A stretch of DNA of 64,000 bases from assembly GCA_020744225.1 (NCBI GenBank), contig JAGMWG010000007.1, positions 186,001-250,000 of the forward strand, given 5' to 3'. This document shows, piece after piece, positions 1-10,399 of this stretch (the stretch's first letter is position 1; every line of letters begins with the position of its first letter). Under the pieces are notes generated by a model. That model was not told the DNA's origin and searched no databases. It saw only the letters and a list, made by a program, of their open reading frames with translations. Made by a program: the position numbers and the translations under genes. The DNA is from Paraphoma chrysanthemicola (lineage: Eukaryota > Ascomycota > Dothideomycetes > Pleosporales > Phaeosphaeriaceae).

Positions 1-76
1 CTCGGCCTCATTCTACATGTAAGGTTGTGGCAATACTCAGTGTCATCCGATGGAACAACACTTCTCATGGTTCGAA

Positions 77-2662
77 TCAAACTAGATCAATAACTTCGAA
101 CCTCGGGGCGCGCTCTCGCCAAACACTGCTCGGGATTCTCAAACAGCAACGCCTCGCGTACTTCCTTATACCATTCTCCATCCCCAGGTACACAAGCCCA
201 AGAACTTGCGCCGCCGGATCCTCCATTTTCGTCGCCATGAGACATGTCAGCACAAACACCATCTGAGCATCCTCGAAGAAGGTCATATCATCCAATACCA
301 CCTGATTGTCATGGTAAATATCTGCGCATAGCAATTGCTGCTTCAGGTCACTAGCATACAACGTAGCACACTCAGCATACAATCGAAGTACACCGGTTTC
401 GTGTGGATCAGGTGCGCCGTCGAGGATGTAGCCTTGCTCCCACGGAAACGTGATGCACGACTGCACGTTCTCAATCTCCGAGTAGGTGAAGAAGTAGTCG
501 CAGCTAGCCCAGCTCCAGCTCGGAAACCACGTCCGCGGCTTCTTTGCGTTGCCGTCCTCGGGCCGCGTGTTCCAGCGACATCGTTCCGTGTGAAAGGTGT
601 CTAGATGTTCCTGTGTGACGGGATTAGTAAAACCGGGCATGAGATAGATCCAAGCCGTCCAGCCCAGCGCAACGTGGAATGATTCCGTCGGTAATCCCCA
701 GCAGAACTTTGCAGAGCCAGCACCGACGGTGCTGAGATGGGAAAGCACGCCCGAAAAAGCCTTGATGCTGTCACTCTGATACGTAGCGCGCCGTTTGCCG
801 TAGAGTGTTGCTTTCTGCAGGTACGTAGCCAGGGGTCCGGTTGCTGGGGTCTTCTCGAAACGGACAGGGAGGTCGCCGAAAAGTTCGAGAGTACCAGTTT
901 GCGAGTCAAGCCCGTTGAGATTTAGCACGATGGGGCTCAGGTATTCATTCTCCACCTCCTGCTTAATGAGCTCGGACTGGAAATGCTCGCTGCAGACACT
1001 GAATGCGCAGGCATAGAACACGCGACCGGCAGCAAATATGACGCGGTTGGTCGCGAAGAAGTTTTCCTGGAAGGTCCATGCTCGTTGAGCCCAAGGGGTT
1101 CTAGTAATGTCGATCCGCCTAGGTAGCTCAATCATGGCGGTTCCAGCGATGTTGGCTTGCGCGAACTTGAGACTGCGCGAGTTTGGCCGGAGCCCTTCGA
1201 GTCCCATGTCGGCTGACGCTGCTGATGCATTGATGATAGTGAACCGTGCAGCCTTATAGATGTTGTGCATCTGGGAGACGTAGTGACGAACATCTCCGGC
1301 GTGGTCTTGCACGATGCAGACAGAGTCAACCCAGAGATAGCGCTCGCCGACAAGCTCAGTGAGGGTGATGGCATCTTCTATGGTGCGTGGAAGACTTTTG
1401 TCATGCAAGGGCAGCTCGTCATTTATGAAATCGCTTTGCGCTGCAGTGTAAACTTTGATCGCGCCCCAGCAGTAGCTCAGGGCAACGTAATCGACATCGA
1501 CTGAGACCGATACAACCTTTTTCTGGGTAACGTCGATCACGCGCAGTTTTCCAAGTTCTTGCAAGCCCGCGCGAGCTTCACTATGTGGTCCGCATGTCCT
1601 GCCATGGTGTTGCTTGCAATTGGCCCACCATCCCATGATGGCGGTGGCATCGGCTTGATTTGGTTCTGGATACGCAACCTTGGTGAAACTCTTTGCTTTG
1701 GTCATATTTTGGAAGTGTATTTTGGAGGTATAAAGTTCGTGTATAGAGGCATACATTTCTGGCGTGGAATAGAACCCTTGGGGATGCAGTTTGGGCATTT
1801 GGAGTTCGATTGTGACGGGTTTGTTGGATGAACCATCTCTCTTCGAAAAAGCTGTATCTTTTGACCATTGTGGGGACTCCACAGCATCCACGATAAGCTT
1901 ACATACAGAACAAGAATGGCGGTTTTGAACCATAAAACGGTAAGGCTGCAGGTGGAATACCGTGCGGCCAACAGCTAACTCGAATTCGCCTGGGTAGCCG
2001 ATTCGGGAAGCCATGATCGGTTTCAAGTCTTCAGTATTGGCTCTGCTATTGGCGTTGCGCAGGTCTGTCGTTACTGCACTGTCACCTTGCTCAACTCGCC
2101 CATCCCAGTATCTATTCAGATGATAGTCCCAATCATGTTGGCGACAAACGCTGCAGAGGTCATTTCCGTGGTAAGCAATGGGCGAGCTGTTGGTCTGTGC
2201 CAACGTATTGGGCGGTGATTGAAGTGGAGCAGCCGCAAGATTAGAAGGATACTCATGATAGGCCGGAGGTGGAACGGTGGGTTGATGTGGGTGTTGAGGC
2301 TGTTGGTAGTTCGGTGGTTGCTGAGCGTATAGAGTTTGTTGACCATAGCGATACTGCTGATCGTACTGTAGTTGCTGGCCATGAAGAGGCTGCTGATTAT
2401 ATTGAAGCTGCTGGGCGTACTGGTGTTGCTGAATGTATGGGGGTTGTTGGCTGTATTGTGGCTGCTGGCCGTACTGGGGTTGCTGACCGTGTAGAGGCTG
2501 TTGCCCGAATAAAGGTTGTTGGCCGTATAGAGGTTGTTGCCCGTAAAGATGCTGTTGCCCATATGGAAGCTGCCGACTGTATGGAGCGGCAAGTGCACTT
2601 ATTTCCTCAACGACTCGATCCTCCAGCTTGCCCAATTGCTCTTTCAATTTCTTAAATGGCAT
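77..2662 (-). CDS. HET-domain (heterokaryon incompatibility) protein with N-terminal Gln/Tyr hexapeptide repeat
   Basis: Single-exon protein of 861 residues starting at an ATG. Residues about 34-123 are some 15 tandem hexapeptides of the form YGQQPL, rich in Gln and Tyr. Two Cys-x-x-Cys motifs follow (LCSVC and SCSVC). The HET domain starts near residue 394 with the signature VALSYCWG, continues with LWVDSVCIVQD near 445, and ends with PWAQRAWTFQE near 525. HET domains act in fungal non-self recognition and can trigger cell death when activated. This is known for the family and not shown for this gene. The C-terminal 300 residues show no domain I recognise. There are no signal peptide or membrane segments, so it is probably cytosolic. 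The family call is firm; the allorecognition role is inferred. Confidence 0.92.
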   Translation of the reverse strand: MPFKKLKEQLGKLEDRVVEEISALAAPYSRQLPYGQQHLYGQQPLYGQQPLFGQQPLHGQQPQYGQQPQYSQQPPYIQQHQYAQQLQYNQQPLHGQQLQYDQQYRYGQQTLYAQQPPNYQQPQHPHQPTVPPPAYHEYPSNLAAAPLQSPPNTLAQTNSSPIAYHGNDLCSVCRQHDWDYHLNRYWDGRVEQGDSAVTTDLRNANSRANTEDLKPIMASRIGYPGEFELAVGRTVFHLQPYRFMVQNRHSCSVCKLIVDAVESPQWSKDTAFSKRDGSSNKPVTIELQMPKLHPQGFYSTPEMYASIHELYTSKIHFQNMTKAKSFTKVAYPEPNQADATAIMGWWANCKQHHGRTCGPHSEARAGLQELGKLRVIDVTQKKVVSVSVDVDYVALSYCWGAIKVYTAAQSDFINDELPLHDKSLPRTIEDAITLTELVGERYLWVDSVCIVQDHAGDVRHYVSQMHNIYKAARFTIINASAASADMGLEGLRPNSRSLKFAQANIAGTAMIELPRRIDITRTPWAQRAWTFQENFFATNRVIFAAGRVFYACAFSVCSEHFQSELIKQEVENEYLSPIVLNLNGLDSQTGTLELFGDLPVRFEKTPATGPLATYLQKATLYGKRRATYQSDSIKAFSGVLSHLSTVGAGSAKFCWGLPTESFHVALGWTAWIYLMPGFTNPVTQEHLDTFHTERCRWNTRPEDGNAKKPRTWFPSWSWASCDYFFTYSEIENVQSCITFPWEQGYILDGAPDPHETGVLRLYAECATLYASDLKQQLLCADIYHDNQVVLDDMTFFEDAQMVFVLTCLMATKMEDPAAQVLGLVYLGMENGIRKYARRCCLRIPSSVWRERAPRFEVIDLV
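2294..2563 (-). repeat. 18-bp coding minisatellite encoding about 15 Gln/Tyr-rich hexapeptides
   Basis: Period 18 bases, in frame with the HET gene. Units read YGQQHL, YGQQPL, FGQQPL, HGQQPQ, YSQQPP and so on, with QQ invariant in nearly every unit. Copy number in such arrays usually varies between strains. Confidence 0.88.
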
Positions 2663-3353
2663 TTTCAGTAAAGCCGTAGTTCAGTGAGCCTTTTTCCGCA
2701 CCATCGATTTCATGCAGCATCCTCTTTCTCAGCTGGTTTTCAGCTCCGCCTTGGCTGTTGTGATGGGCTGTCCCCACCTTACCAAAGGTAGTTAGCCCGT
2801 TTCTAAACTATCAACCACTCTTAGATTCTTCTAGAAGTGTACTGCATTTCGAAGAGCATAACTGAATGAAGCGCTGGGTCCCTTGGTGCGGCACAAAGCG
2901 TGGTTCCGCTGGCAGTTCCGCAGCATCCCGAGTGCTGAATAGGACGCCAAAAGCCATGGTTGAGAATTAGATGAGTGGATTGTGTACATCGCTATCCCAG
3001 TAGAAGGAGAAGAAGGAGAACAGGTTCAGTAGAATATACAAGGATTGGTGGTCACATGATTTAGACACGTGACCTTTAAAGCTCTACGAACAGCAGTTTG
3101 ACTCACAACAAGAAAACTTGGACAACCACAAAGGCATTAACCACGAATTGGTGCCACTGTGAGACTCCAACTTGAGCACATGCAAGCGATAGCGCAGCTA
3201 GCGCTTGTTCAAACTTCTGAGTGCAGCAATCTCATCATTAGCCTTGCCGAGGGTTGTCCAGCTGTCTTCCACCTTGACAGTGACAAGTCCAACGTGTTCG
3301 TCCTGGTATTTACAAGGTCATATATCGACTAGAAATTATATACGGCATGAGCC
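2663..3353. other. Intergenic region between the HET gene and YPT35
   Basis: It carries the 5' flank of the HET gene and the 3' flank of YPT35. I see no coding frame with plausible splice sites, and no repeat or RNA gene. Confidence 0.5.
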
Positions 3354-4208
3354 TCATGAGAACAAAAAGTCCTTGAGTACAGGTGACCCGGCGAACTCGG
3401 GATTAAGCAGAATGCAGCTAAAAATAGTCAGATCGATATTCACTAGCGCGCAATGCAGTGCTCGCGGGACCACAAACTTGAGGAAGTACGAAAGACCCTG
3501 CTTCCGCTTTTCGAGAAACCTGGGTCGGAAGCGAGCTACGCCGGTCGAGTTAGAAATTCGATATGTGCAGGTGGGGTAGGGTTGCAGATTTGGCTTACAT
3601 ATTACAGATTTTGGAGGAAACTGTGGCATGGAGCTCACGGCGTGGGGAAACGTCTGCACGAGCTTTTGGTGCAGATCTTCAAATTCGGAGTATCTGCAAA
3701 GATAAGCAGTCTATCGAATGTCGATAGAGGACAAGCTACCTTTTCCGAATCTTCATGGGCCCTCCCTGCACACTGTCAGCGGCCAATCTGGAGACGGTGC
3801 ATCTGCAAATGGGACTGCATGAACCCTGCAATCGATGGAGCTAGGTGGATGTGGGGTTATGCGGCTCCCGGAAGGACTCACATCGAGCGTCTCAACAGTG
3901 CAGTTCCAGACGACATAGGCTCCCAGGCCGGGCGCGGTGCCGCTGACGACGACGTAATCGTCGATGGTTACACCTTTGGCCCACAGCACGCGGCACTGCT
4001 CGGAGCCCTCGTCGGTGTGGTCCTCGAGCGAAATGGGCGTGGGGCGGCCATTGTCAGTCGAGTAGGAGCTCATGCGCGAGGCATGGCGCTCGTGCCGCTG
4101 CCAGTAGGGCGGGACTACGCTGGTGCGCTCTGGGCGGGCAGTGGCCGTCTTGAGGCCGTCGTCGGGGTGCAGGGCATCATCACGGGACGGCGAGGTCGAG
4201 CGCTCCAT
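3354..4208 (-). CDS. YPT35: PX-domain protein, Ypt35-like (five exons)
   Basis: Exons 4208-3882, 3765-3740, 3693-3599, 3535-3478 and 3417-3354 join in frame with GT-AG introns and give 189 residues. Exon 2 is only 26 bases. Residues after about 34 (PPYWQRH) lead into a PX fold: LEDHT, WAKGVTIDDYVVVSG, then IRKRYSEF across the exon 2/3 junction, SMPQFPPKS, and RFRPRFLEKRKQGL. The order and length match yeast Ypt35, a PX protein of endosomes and vacuoles that binds phosphatidylinositol 3-phosphate and recruits the lipid-transfer protein Vps13. These functions are known for the family. RYSEF and the Pro-rich PPKS turn are the lipid-binding hallmarks visible here. All junction phases close exactly, so the model is strong. 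Confidence 0.9.
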
Positions 4209-5047
4209 CCATTTACAGTAGCGCGGTGGACGGGTGGCGCGATCAACGGAATGGCGGGTAGTATCAGATAGAAGGGCGCGCGGTGAGGGGTAGATGTAGG
4301 GTTTGCAGCGGGCTCACAGCAGATGGCGCATGCAGGCAGAGTGTCCTGGGCGCGCGTCGACGATGAAAGAAGAATCGCGGCGCTCGGCTGGCGCAGCATG
4401 GCAGGCCGAGTGATGCGCACATGGGCTAGCATCGCGAGACCCTGGAGGTGGTGTGGCAGAAAGGGAGCACGTGAATGGCCAATGGGTGCAGAGCGGTGGC
4501 CGCAACCCTGCATGCCGACGGTGTCCCAAACATTTTTTGAGTGCAGTGCTCCACGGACCGATGCCAGAACGCGCAACACGGCAGCGCTTTGAGCGAAACA
4601 TGCAGTGCCCGCCACTTTGATTACTGCGGGCGACGACGGCCATTGGGCGGCAACACGGCCAGACTGGAGGCGGGGAACGCACGGCCACGATAGCTTGGGA
4701 GCAGGGAGCATGGACCGCACTCGATGTCCGCTAGCCTCACGGCTTCCCGTCTGGTGATGCCACCCTTTATAATATCCGACGGCCACATTTCTTCCTGCTT
4801 TATCGCCATCGCTCACGCTCGCTGCTGAGAAGAGGAGTTTACTGCATTCACTTTGCTGCATTTCAGTCTGTCGCTGACCGCACGTATTCGCTTGTACTAC
4901 TCGCCTTTCTTCTGCCTGTGGACCCTGACATCGTGAGTGCATTCCTCCGGGCCTATACTACCGGGTCCCCAAATAAATACTACGCAATCCTGACTGGCAC
5001 AGATCCCTCTCAACTCCTCACCCTCAATCCATCACTCAACCACCGCC
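4209..5047. other. Intergenic region, divergent promoter of YPT35 and the DUF7707-type gene
   Basis: Long antisense frames here lack splice signals or recognisable motifs. The sequence is likely to hold both promoters. A TATA-like tataata occurs near 4770 in reverse reading, but I would not assign it. Confidence 0.4.
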
Positions 5048-5758
5048 ATGCGTGCCTCCATTGCCCTCGGCATTGCCACTCTTGCCGGCCTTGCTGCTAG
5101 CCAGGACACCATCCAGAACGACTATCCCTACCGCATCGACCCGAACTCTGTCTCGTCATCAGACCGACGTACGCTTCCCAATTCACTCCACATGTCTCAC
5201 ACTGACACCGCACAGAAACCTGGTGCAGCAACCAACGCGCCCAGTGCCCGCTCATCTGCACACAGCAGCCCGGCGTCACCTCTCTGACCACCACCGACAA
5301 CGAGTGCGACCCCGACACCCTTACATACAGCTGTGTCTGCGAGAACGGCGTCTCGCCCAACATCACGCAGTACTCGCAGACCCTGCCCTTCTACATCTGC
5401 CAGGCCTGGGGCACCCAGTGCGTCGGCAACTGCAGAGGCGACAACACGTGTGCCGACAAGTGCCGGTACGTCCATCTATACCCTCCCTTGGTGCAATGCA
5501 GAGCTAACATGTCTCAGTTCCGACCACCCCTGCGGTGCTCAGAGCCCTTACCTCGGCAACACATCCATCCCTTCCACCTCATCCGCACGCAACACACAGG
5601 CCGCCACCGCGAGCATACCCGTCTCCGGCTTCCTCGGCGGTGCGACTGGAACCAGCTCGCCAGGCCAGGCTGCGGCTGCGTCCTTTATGCCTAGTGCCGG
5701 CATCACGCTTGGTGCTCTTATGGGCAGCGTGTTCCTTGGGTTTGCCGTCCTCTTGTAA
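5048..5758 (+). CDS. Secreted, probably GPI-anchored Cys-rich protein (DUF7707 type)
   Basis: Exons 5048-5168, 5216-5465 and 5518-5758 join in frame to 203 residues. The protein opens with a signal peptide (MRASIALGIATLAGLAAS). The Cys-rich domain follows, with YPYRIDPNSV, QTWCSNQRAQCPLIC, YSCVCENG, and a C-terminal DKCRSDHPCGAQSP. It ends with a Ser/Thr/Ala-rich spacer and a hydrophobic tail (LGALMGSVFLGFAVLL) typical of GPI attachment. Proteins of this type are common in Pezizomycotina, sit at the cell surface, and have no established biochemical role. The pattern of about ten cysteines is distinct from CFEM. The family name is from memory; the gene structure is firm. Confidence 0.87.
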
Positions 5759-6490
5759 AATCGAGGCCGACATCCTAAGCACTCTCAACCTTCTTCGCTT
5801 CTTCCTCTGGATCTTTCCTTCATATATGCATAGCGTTTTCCCGGATTCACACAGTCCTTCCAGCTCAGATACCCATTGGGGCCTTTCCGCTCATTTTATC
5901 GAGGCCTTGCGGACCTCGGCACCATCAGCATTACAACTTGCCGTTGACGGACACGGCGCATTTCGCTGGAGTTTGGAAAAATCTTGCATGGTTTATTTGA
6001 ATTAGATAGTAGCAAAGAGCCTGGAGTGTAATGTGAACCTAGCGCGGTGTTGGCGGCGCAACTTTTCTGTCCAAATTTCCGTCTTGCGATGCTATGCTAG
6101 TGCTAATAAGAGTGCGTGATGTTCACTAAATAGCAACAACCCACTCAGCCTTCTTTCCGTGATCCACTGTGACCGGAGAAAACGGGGGCGCTGGAGACAC
6201 GTAGTTTTTATTCACCCTGTTCATGGTATAGAGTGTAACGAAGAGTTCATTTCTCTGACGACCACACTTGATTCCAATAAATAGACTAAACAAGTGCCTG
6301 AATACCTTCAGAGCATTCTACGTAAGAAAAGGGTATTGGGGTATCAAACGAGTGCTTGCGGCTTGACTGCCGCTTTTCCTAATTTGAACACCTGGTTATT
6401 CCAGTTCAACACCAGACCCATACCAAATCCAAGCCGCCATTCTTCACTTACCTTCTGACCACTCTGCATTATCATTCCCTGTAGACCCGG
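5759..6490. other. Intergenic region between convergent genes
   Basis: This should contain the 3' ends of the DUF7707-type gene (+) and the PPxY protein gene (-). I see no further gene. Confidence 0.5.
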
Positions 6491-7684
6491 TCATTCTGAC
6501 TGGCGCACTAGCCGCAACGACATGCTCCCGCCCCATCTCCGTTCTCGGTTCACTCGCTGCTGCTGCTGCACATCCGAGGGCGACGACGAATCGGCACGAG
6601 CAGCAGTAATAGCATCAGAAGCACGAGAATTTCCCATCGGAGCAGGAGACATACAAAACACCATCCTCTCACCATCCATCTCCACCTCTCCATCCCCCTG
6701 CTCGCTCCCACCATCCTCATCCGTCGCCGCGCCAGACAAAATATGGCGACCACTAGCCGTCGTACTCGCGGGACTTTCCAGCCCCGCAAGCCACGCCTCA
6801 ATAGGTGCCAAACGCGGCGTTGGCGGGCAAGACGGGTACGGCGAGATAGTCGCTGGGCGCAGGAGTGGAGAAGACCTGGGCGAGACAGGCGGCGAGGCGT
6901 TGTATGCAGGAGGAGAATGCTGGACAGCAGCGGCGGTGGTGATAGAGAGTCGTGTTCGTGAACGAAAGAGGCCGCTGAGATGTGGTCCTGGGCCCAGATT
7001 TGGCGGTGCATTGGCTTGGACTCGGACGCGAGGACGAGAGTGCCGGGGTCGACGAACTATGGGCGTCATGTAGAGACTAGATGGGATTGTGATGGTGGGT
7101 GGTTGATTGAAGGTGAAGTTTTCGAAACTTTGCATCGGGGTTGGATCTGGCTCTGGCTGTGGATCTTGGTTTGACTCTGGTGGCGGTGAAGGTGGTGCAC
7201 AGTGTGCTTGGATAGACGTGTCGTCTTGATAGTCGTGTATTCCATAGCTGGGAGGTGAACCGACGACTATTGGAGTCTGGCGATTTAGTCCCAAACTTGC
7301 CGGACTAGCTACTTGGTTCTGGATTCGAAGAGGACTTCTTGATCGTTCTCGCTTCAGCTGCCGTGAGTCGTTATGGACATCGCACGTTGTGTCTCCGATT
7401 TTGGAAGGGGCATTTCCGTCTAAGCTCTCCTGGCTTCCGGAATAGTAATTCTCCTCCTGCTGGGCATGGCTGACTACATCATGTAGCGAGCCAAGTTCCC
7501 GATAAGGCTGCGCGCCTTCATGGGATACGTGCGAGTCCACGCGTGCACGTCTTCCAAGTGGTGAGATTGCATCCCAAGCTACGCGCACCGTCGATCGACC
7601 TAGCGGGCCATTTTTGTCTGGTGTAGTAATGCCAGTGGAGATGTTATTGTCTCCACTAAAGGTGGATTGTCCGGAATTGGCCAT
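6491..7684 (-). CDS. Disordered Ser/Pro-rich protein with PPxY motifs, unknown function
   Basis: An open frame of 397 residues starts with an ATG. It is rich in Ser, Pro and Gln, with no globular domain I recognise. It carries two PPxY-type motifs (SPPSYG and SPPAYN), which in fungi often recruit Rsp5-type ubiquitin ligases through WW domains, and several SP/TP sites that could be phosphorylated. A stretch of acidic residues lies near residue 320 (TDEDGGSEQGDGEVEMDGE). Just upstream on the same strand is another coding-like frame (7696-7991) in a different phase. The two could be exons of one gene, but I cannot find a junction that keeps all of both. The first ATG may therefore not be the true start. 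Confidence 0.6.
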   Translation of the reverse strand: MANSGQSTFSGDNNISTGITTPDKNGPLGRSTVRVAWDAISPLGRRARVDSHVSHEGAQPYRELGSLHDVVSHAQQEENYYSGSQESLDGNAPSKIGDTTCDVHNDSRQLKRERSRSPLRIQNQVASPASLGLNRQTPIVVGSPPSYGIHDYQDDTSIQAHCAPPSPPPESNQDPQPEPDPTPMQSFENFTFNQPPTITIPSSLYMTPIVRRPRHSRPRVRVQANAPPNLGPGPHLSGLFRSRTRLSITTAAAVQHSPPAYNASPPVSPRSSPLLRPATISPYPSCPPTPRLAPIEAWLAGLESPASTTASGRHILSGAATDEDGGSEQGDGEVEMDGERMVFCMSPAPMGNSRASDAITAARADSSSPSDVQQQQRVNRERRWGGSMSLRLVRQSE

Positions 7685-7695
7685 TGCAGTTTCCG

Positions 7696-7991
7696 TCAGC
7701 TTCTGCTTCGTTTCCGTGCAATGCTAGTGACCTTGTGGACGATGTATCTGAAAGAGGGCTTTGGAGGGTATGGCAGTTCGTACTCAACCGTGTCAAGCTC
7801 GGTGGTCGTGACTGAAGGCAAAGTGTACACAGTTTCGATGAAGAAAATCTCGTCCATGCTCGCTCTGTGAGGAACGAGGTGAACATGGAGGGAGAATGGT
7901 CCGTGAGCCTCTTTCGGATCGAGGATGCGGGCATGCCTTAATACTGGGAGATTCAATGAGACTTTGGTTGAGTGACGAGATTTGTTTGTAT
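7696..7991 (-). CDS. Coding-like segment, possible exon of an unresolved gene
   Basis: About 98 codons are open, beginning after a possible acceptor (tagccag at about 7992-7998) and ending in TGA at 7696. The translation has ordinary protein composition, including FSLHVHLVPHR, MDEIFFIETVYTLPS and YELPYPPKPSFRY, unlike antisense noise. There is no ATG at its start. The only internal ATG would leave about 55 residues. It ends 11 bases before the ATG of the PPxY protein, in another frame. It may be an upstream exon of that gene, via a donor I cannot place, or a separate small gene. I recognise no family. Confidence 0.33.
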
Positions 7992-8611
7992 CTGGCTATT
8001 AGCTAAACTCGCAGAAGGAAACCAAAGTGTTGTGGTGTCGATGTGGATCGTTGATCGGCTTCGAGTACTATTCGCGAAAAGAGTATAGCTAGACCTGGTA
8101 TGTTACTTTGTCAGCCTTGGCCGACGTTTGATTATGTTACTGTTCAGCAAGATGACCTATTCCCAAAGGGTCAACACGAAGTCTGGTAAGCTTCTTTAAG
8201 CAAGGCTTGATACACGTCGCTGTCTACATGCGGTCTAGGAGCAGTAGCGGTGCCTGTTCGTCATTGGTTGATATGACAAGTCATGATAGGGTCCAGAGTC
8301 AATTCGTGCCTGATGCAGATCTAAGCAGACTAATACCACGAGGCAACGTGATGATGAGATGAACTATTCAGGCGCAGGTGTTTGGTACTGATCCACTCAA
8401 AGAGATGTGGACACATTTTTGGTCGTTGGAGAGATTAGTGAGTCTCACAATTTACGAATACTTTCTCGGCGACGAGTCCGGACATTCACAGTGGTTGCGA
8501 TGATGTGCTGCGAGCAAGGCGAGACGAAGGCGATCCACCGACGTTGGGCGGGCCGCTCGCTAAATTAGCGTCATCGGACGCTTGGCATGCGGGATCTGCG
8601 GGCTGGCTCGC
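7992..8611. promoter_or_regulatory. Divergent intergenic region upstream of COQ6
   Basis: It lies between a minus-strand segment and the COQ6 start, so it should hold the COQ6 promoter. No specific operator is visible to me. Confidence 0.4.
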
Positions 8612-10220
8612 ATGACAACACCATTCCATGCCTCCGCCGCCGTCCCATTGAGTTCCGCTCTTCATGTCCCAGTATCTTCCTTGAGGCCCGTGATGCCCCC
8701 ACGATTGTCCTTGGGCACGCCCAGGCTCTTATCTTCACTACAACCTGTTCCAGTCCGCATACAACTGCATCGGCGGTTCGCGTCGTCCTCGGCAGACGCT
8801 CCGGAGGTTTACGATGTCGTATGTGTAGGCGGTGGACCGGCAGGTCTGAGTCTGCTTTCGGGGTTGAAGGCGTCGCCCGCTACGAACAGTCTCAAGGTAG
8901 CGCTTATTGAAGGGCAAGATCTGCAGAAGAATCGCCTGCGCAAAGATGCCAGCTTGGAGAGCTTTTCGAACAGATGCAGCTCTCTGACCCCAGCGTCTGT
9001 GAAGAACCTCCAAGGCACGTGACACTACAAAAATGACCCTGTCTTGTCTGACTTCATCAGAAATTGGAGCATGGCGCCATGTCAACAGCGCACGTGTGCA
9101 GCCATACCAGGAGATGCAGGTATGGGACGGCGTCACTGATGCACGCATATCTTTCGATTGGGGCACAGCGCGATCCATCGGCCCCCGAAATCCTGCCCAG
9201 CCTACGACCATCGCATACATGATCGAGAACGTGAACACCACAAGCATGCTGCTCAGCCGACTTGAGGAGCTTGGCGGCGTAGACATGATGACGGGCACAA
9301 AGGTCAGCTCAATCGAGCTAGGAACAGACACTGGGAAGATGGACTTCTCGTCATGGCCAATTCTCACGCTATCAAATGGTAAAACATTGGCTGCGAGATT
9401 GTTGGTTGGGGCAGACGGCGCGAACAGCCCGGTGCGGACATTCGCAGGCATCGAGGCACGCGGCTTTGACTACAACAGACAGGGCGTAGTTGCGAGTCTG
9501 AAGCTTGAAGGTCCAGGCTGGGGAGGTCCAGAGCATAAGATCGCTTATCAGCGGTTCTTGCCGACTGGCCCGATCGCGATGCTACCTTTGCCTGGCAACA
9601 TGGCTACGCTGGTGTGGAGCACTACGCCCGAGCGAGCAGCGGCGTTGAAGTCGCTATCGCAAAGCGACTTTGTTGCCATGGTCAATGCTGGCTTCCAGCT
9701 ATCGCCCACCGATCTGCAGTACCTCCACACACTATCGTCAGGCCAGGCAGAAGAGGTTGCTTGGCGAGCGAAGCACACTCCAGTCAACGAGCGAGCGATA
9801 CCGATGCGAGTGGCGGATGTGCAAGCGGGCACTGTCGCGTCATTCCCACTCCGGATGCGACACGCAGACACTTACACAGGCGAACGAGTTGCCCTTGTTG
9901 GCGACGCAGCCCACACAATACATCCTCTGGCAGGTCAGGGGCTGAATCAGGGCCAAGGAGATGCCGCCGCGCTGGTGCGAACCATCTCGCACGCAGTACA
10001 AACAGGGCAAGACATTGGGTCAACACTGGCGTTGGAGAGCTACAACAGCGAGCGATATGCGGAAAACAACGCGATGCTTGGCGTATGCGACAAGCTGCAT
10101 CGTCTGTACAGCGTCGAGTCGGGGCCTATTGTAGGACTACGCAGTCTGGGCTTGAGGGCTGTGGACGCCATGGGCCCGTTAAAGGGTTTCTTCATGAGCC
10201 GAGCAGCTGGTGGATCGTAA
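8612..10220 (+). CDS. COQ6: Ubiquinone biosynthesis FAD monooxygenase Coq6, mitochondrial
   Basis: Coq6 hydroxylates C5 of the aromatic ring in coenzyme Q synthesis, inside mitochondria. Exons 8612-9014 and 9061-10220 give 520 residues. Visible signatures are an Arg/Ser-rich presequence up to about residue 60, the FAD dinucleotide motif VGGGPAGLS (residues 72-80), SLTPASVKNLQ, IGAW, VQPYQEMQVWDGV, the DG motif LLVGADGANSPVR, and the second FAD motif VALVGDAAHTIHPLAGQGLN. The frame opens earlier only with TTG, so I chose the first ATG, at 8612. To join the two exons in phase and keep the conserved spacing (KNLQ then E-IGAW), the intron must begin with GC (CAAG/GCACGT) and end with AG at 9060. 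The usual GT three bases downstream gives the wrong frame. Confidence 0.93.
9015..9060 (+). other. GC-AG intron (46 bases) in COQ6
   Basis: The donor context is CAAG/GCACGT and the acceptor is ttcatcag. Splicing at the nearby GT (9019) puts the downstream exon out of frame. Splicing at GC restores it exactly. Inferred from phase alone. Confidence 0.65.
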
Positions 10221-10399
10221 CAAGAAACGTGTAGAAAACTGTATATACTTCATCTGTAAGATATGAGTAATTCATGGCGAAAGTCACAGACGACGAAATC
10301 ACATCAAATTACGCCATTTGCCCCACTAGTTCCTGCCCCTCCATGACCGACTATCAACATGCCCAACATAGACATCCACAGTAGCGAAACTTGACAATT

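Noticed and set aside
2269..2655. 128-codon plus-strand frame over the HET repeat
   Set aside because: It is the antisense shadow of the Gln/Tyr repeat of the HET gene; its Ala/Gly/Val bias comes from the 18-bp unit.
4115..4942. 275-codon minus-strand frame
   Set aside because: It overlaps the start of YPT35 in another frame, has shadow-type composition rich in Arg, Ser and Pro, and no motifs.
8582..8611. COQ6 frame opening 10 codons earlier
   Set aside because: The first codon is TTG; the first ATG in frame is at 8612.
9053..9060. GT donor at 9019 in COQ6
   Set aside because: It gives the wrong phase for the exon that starts E-IGAW.
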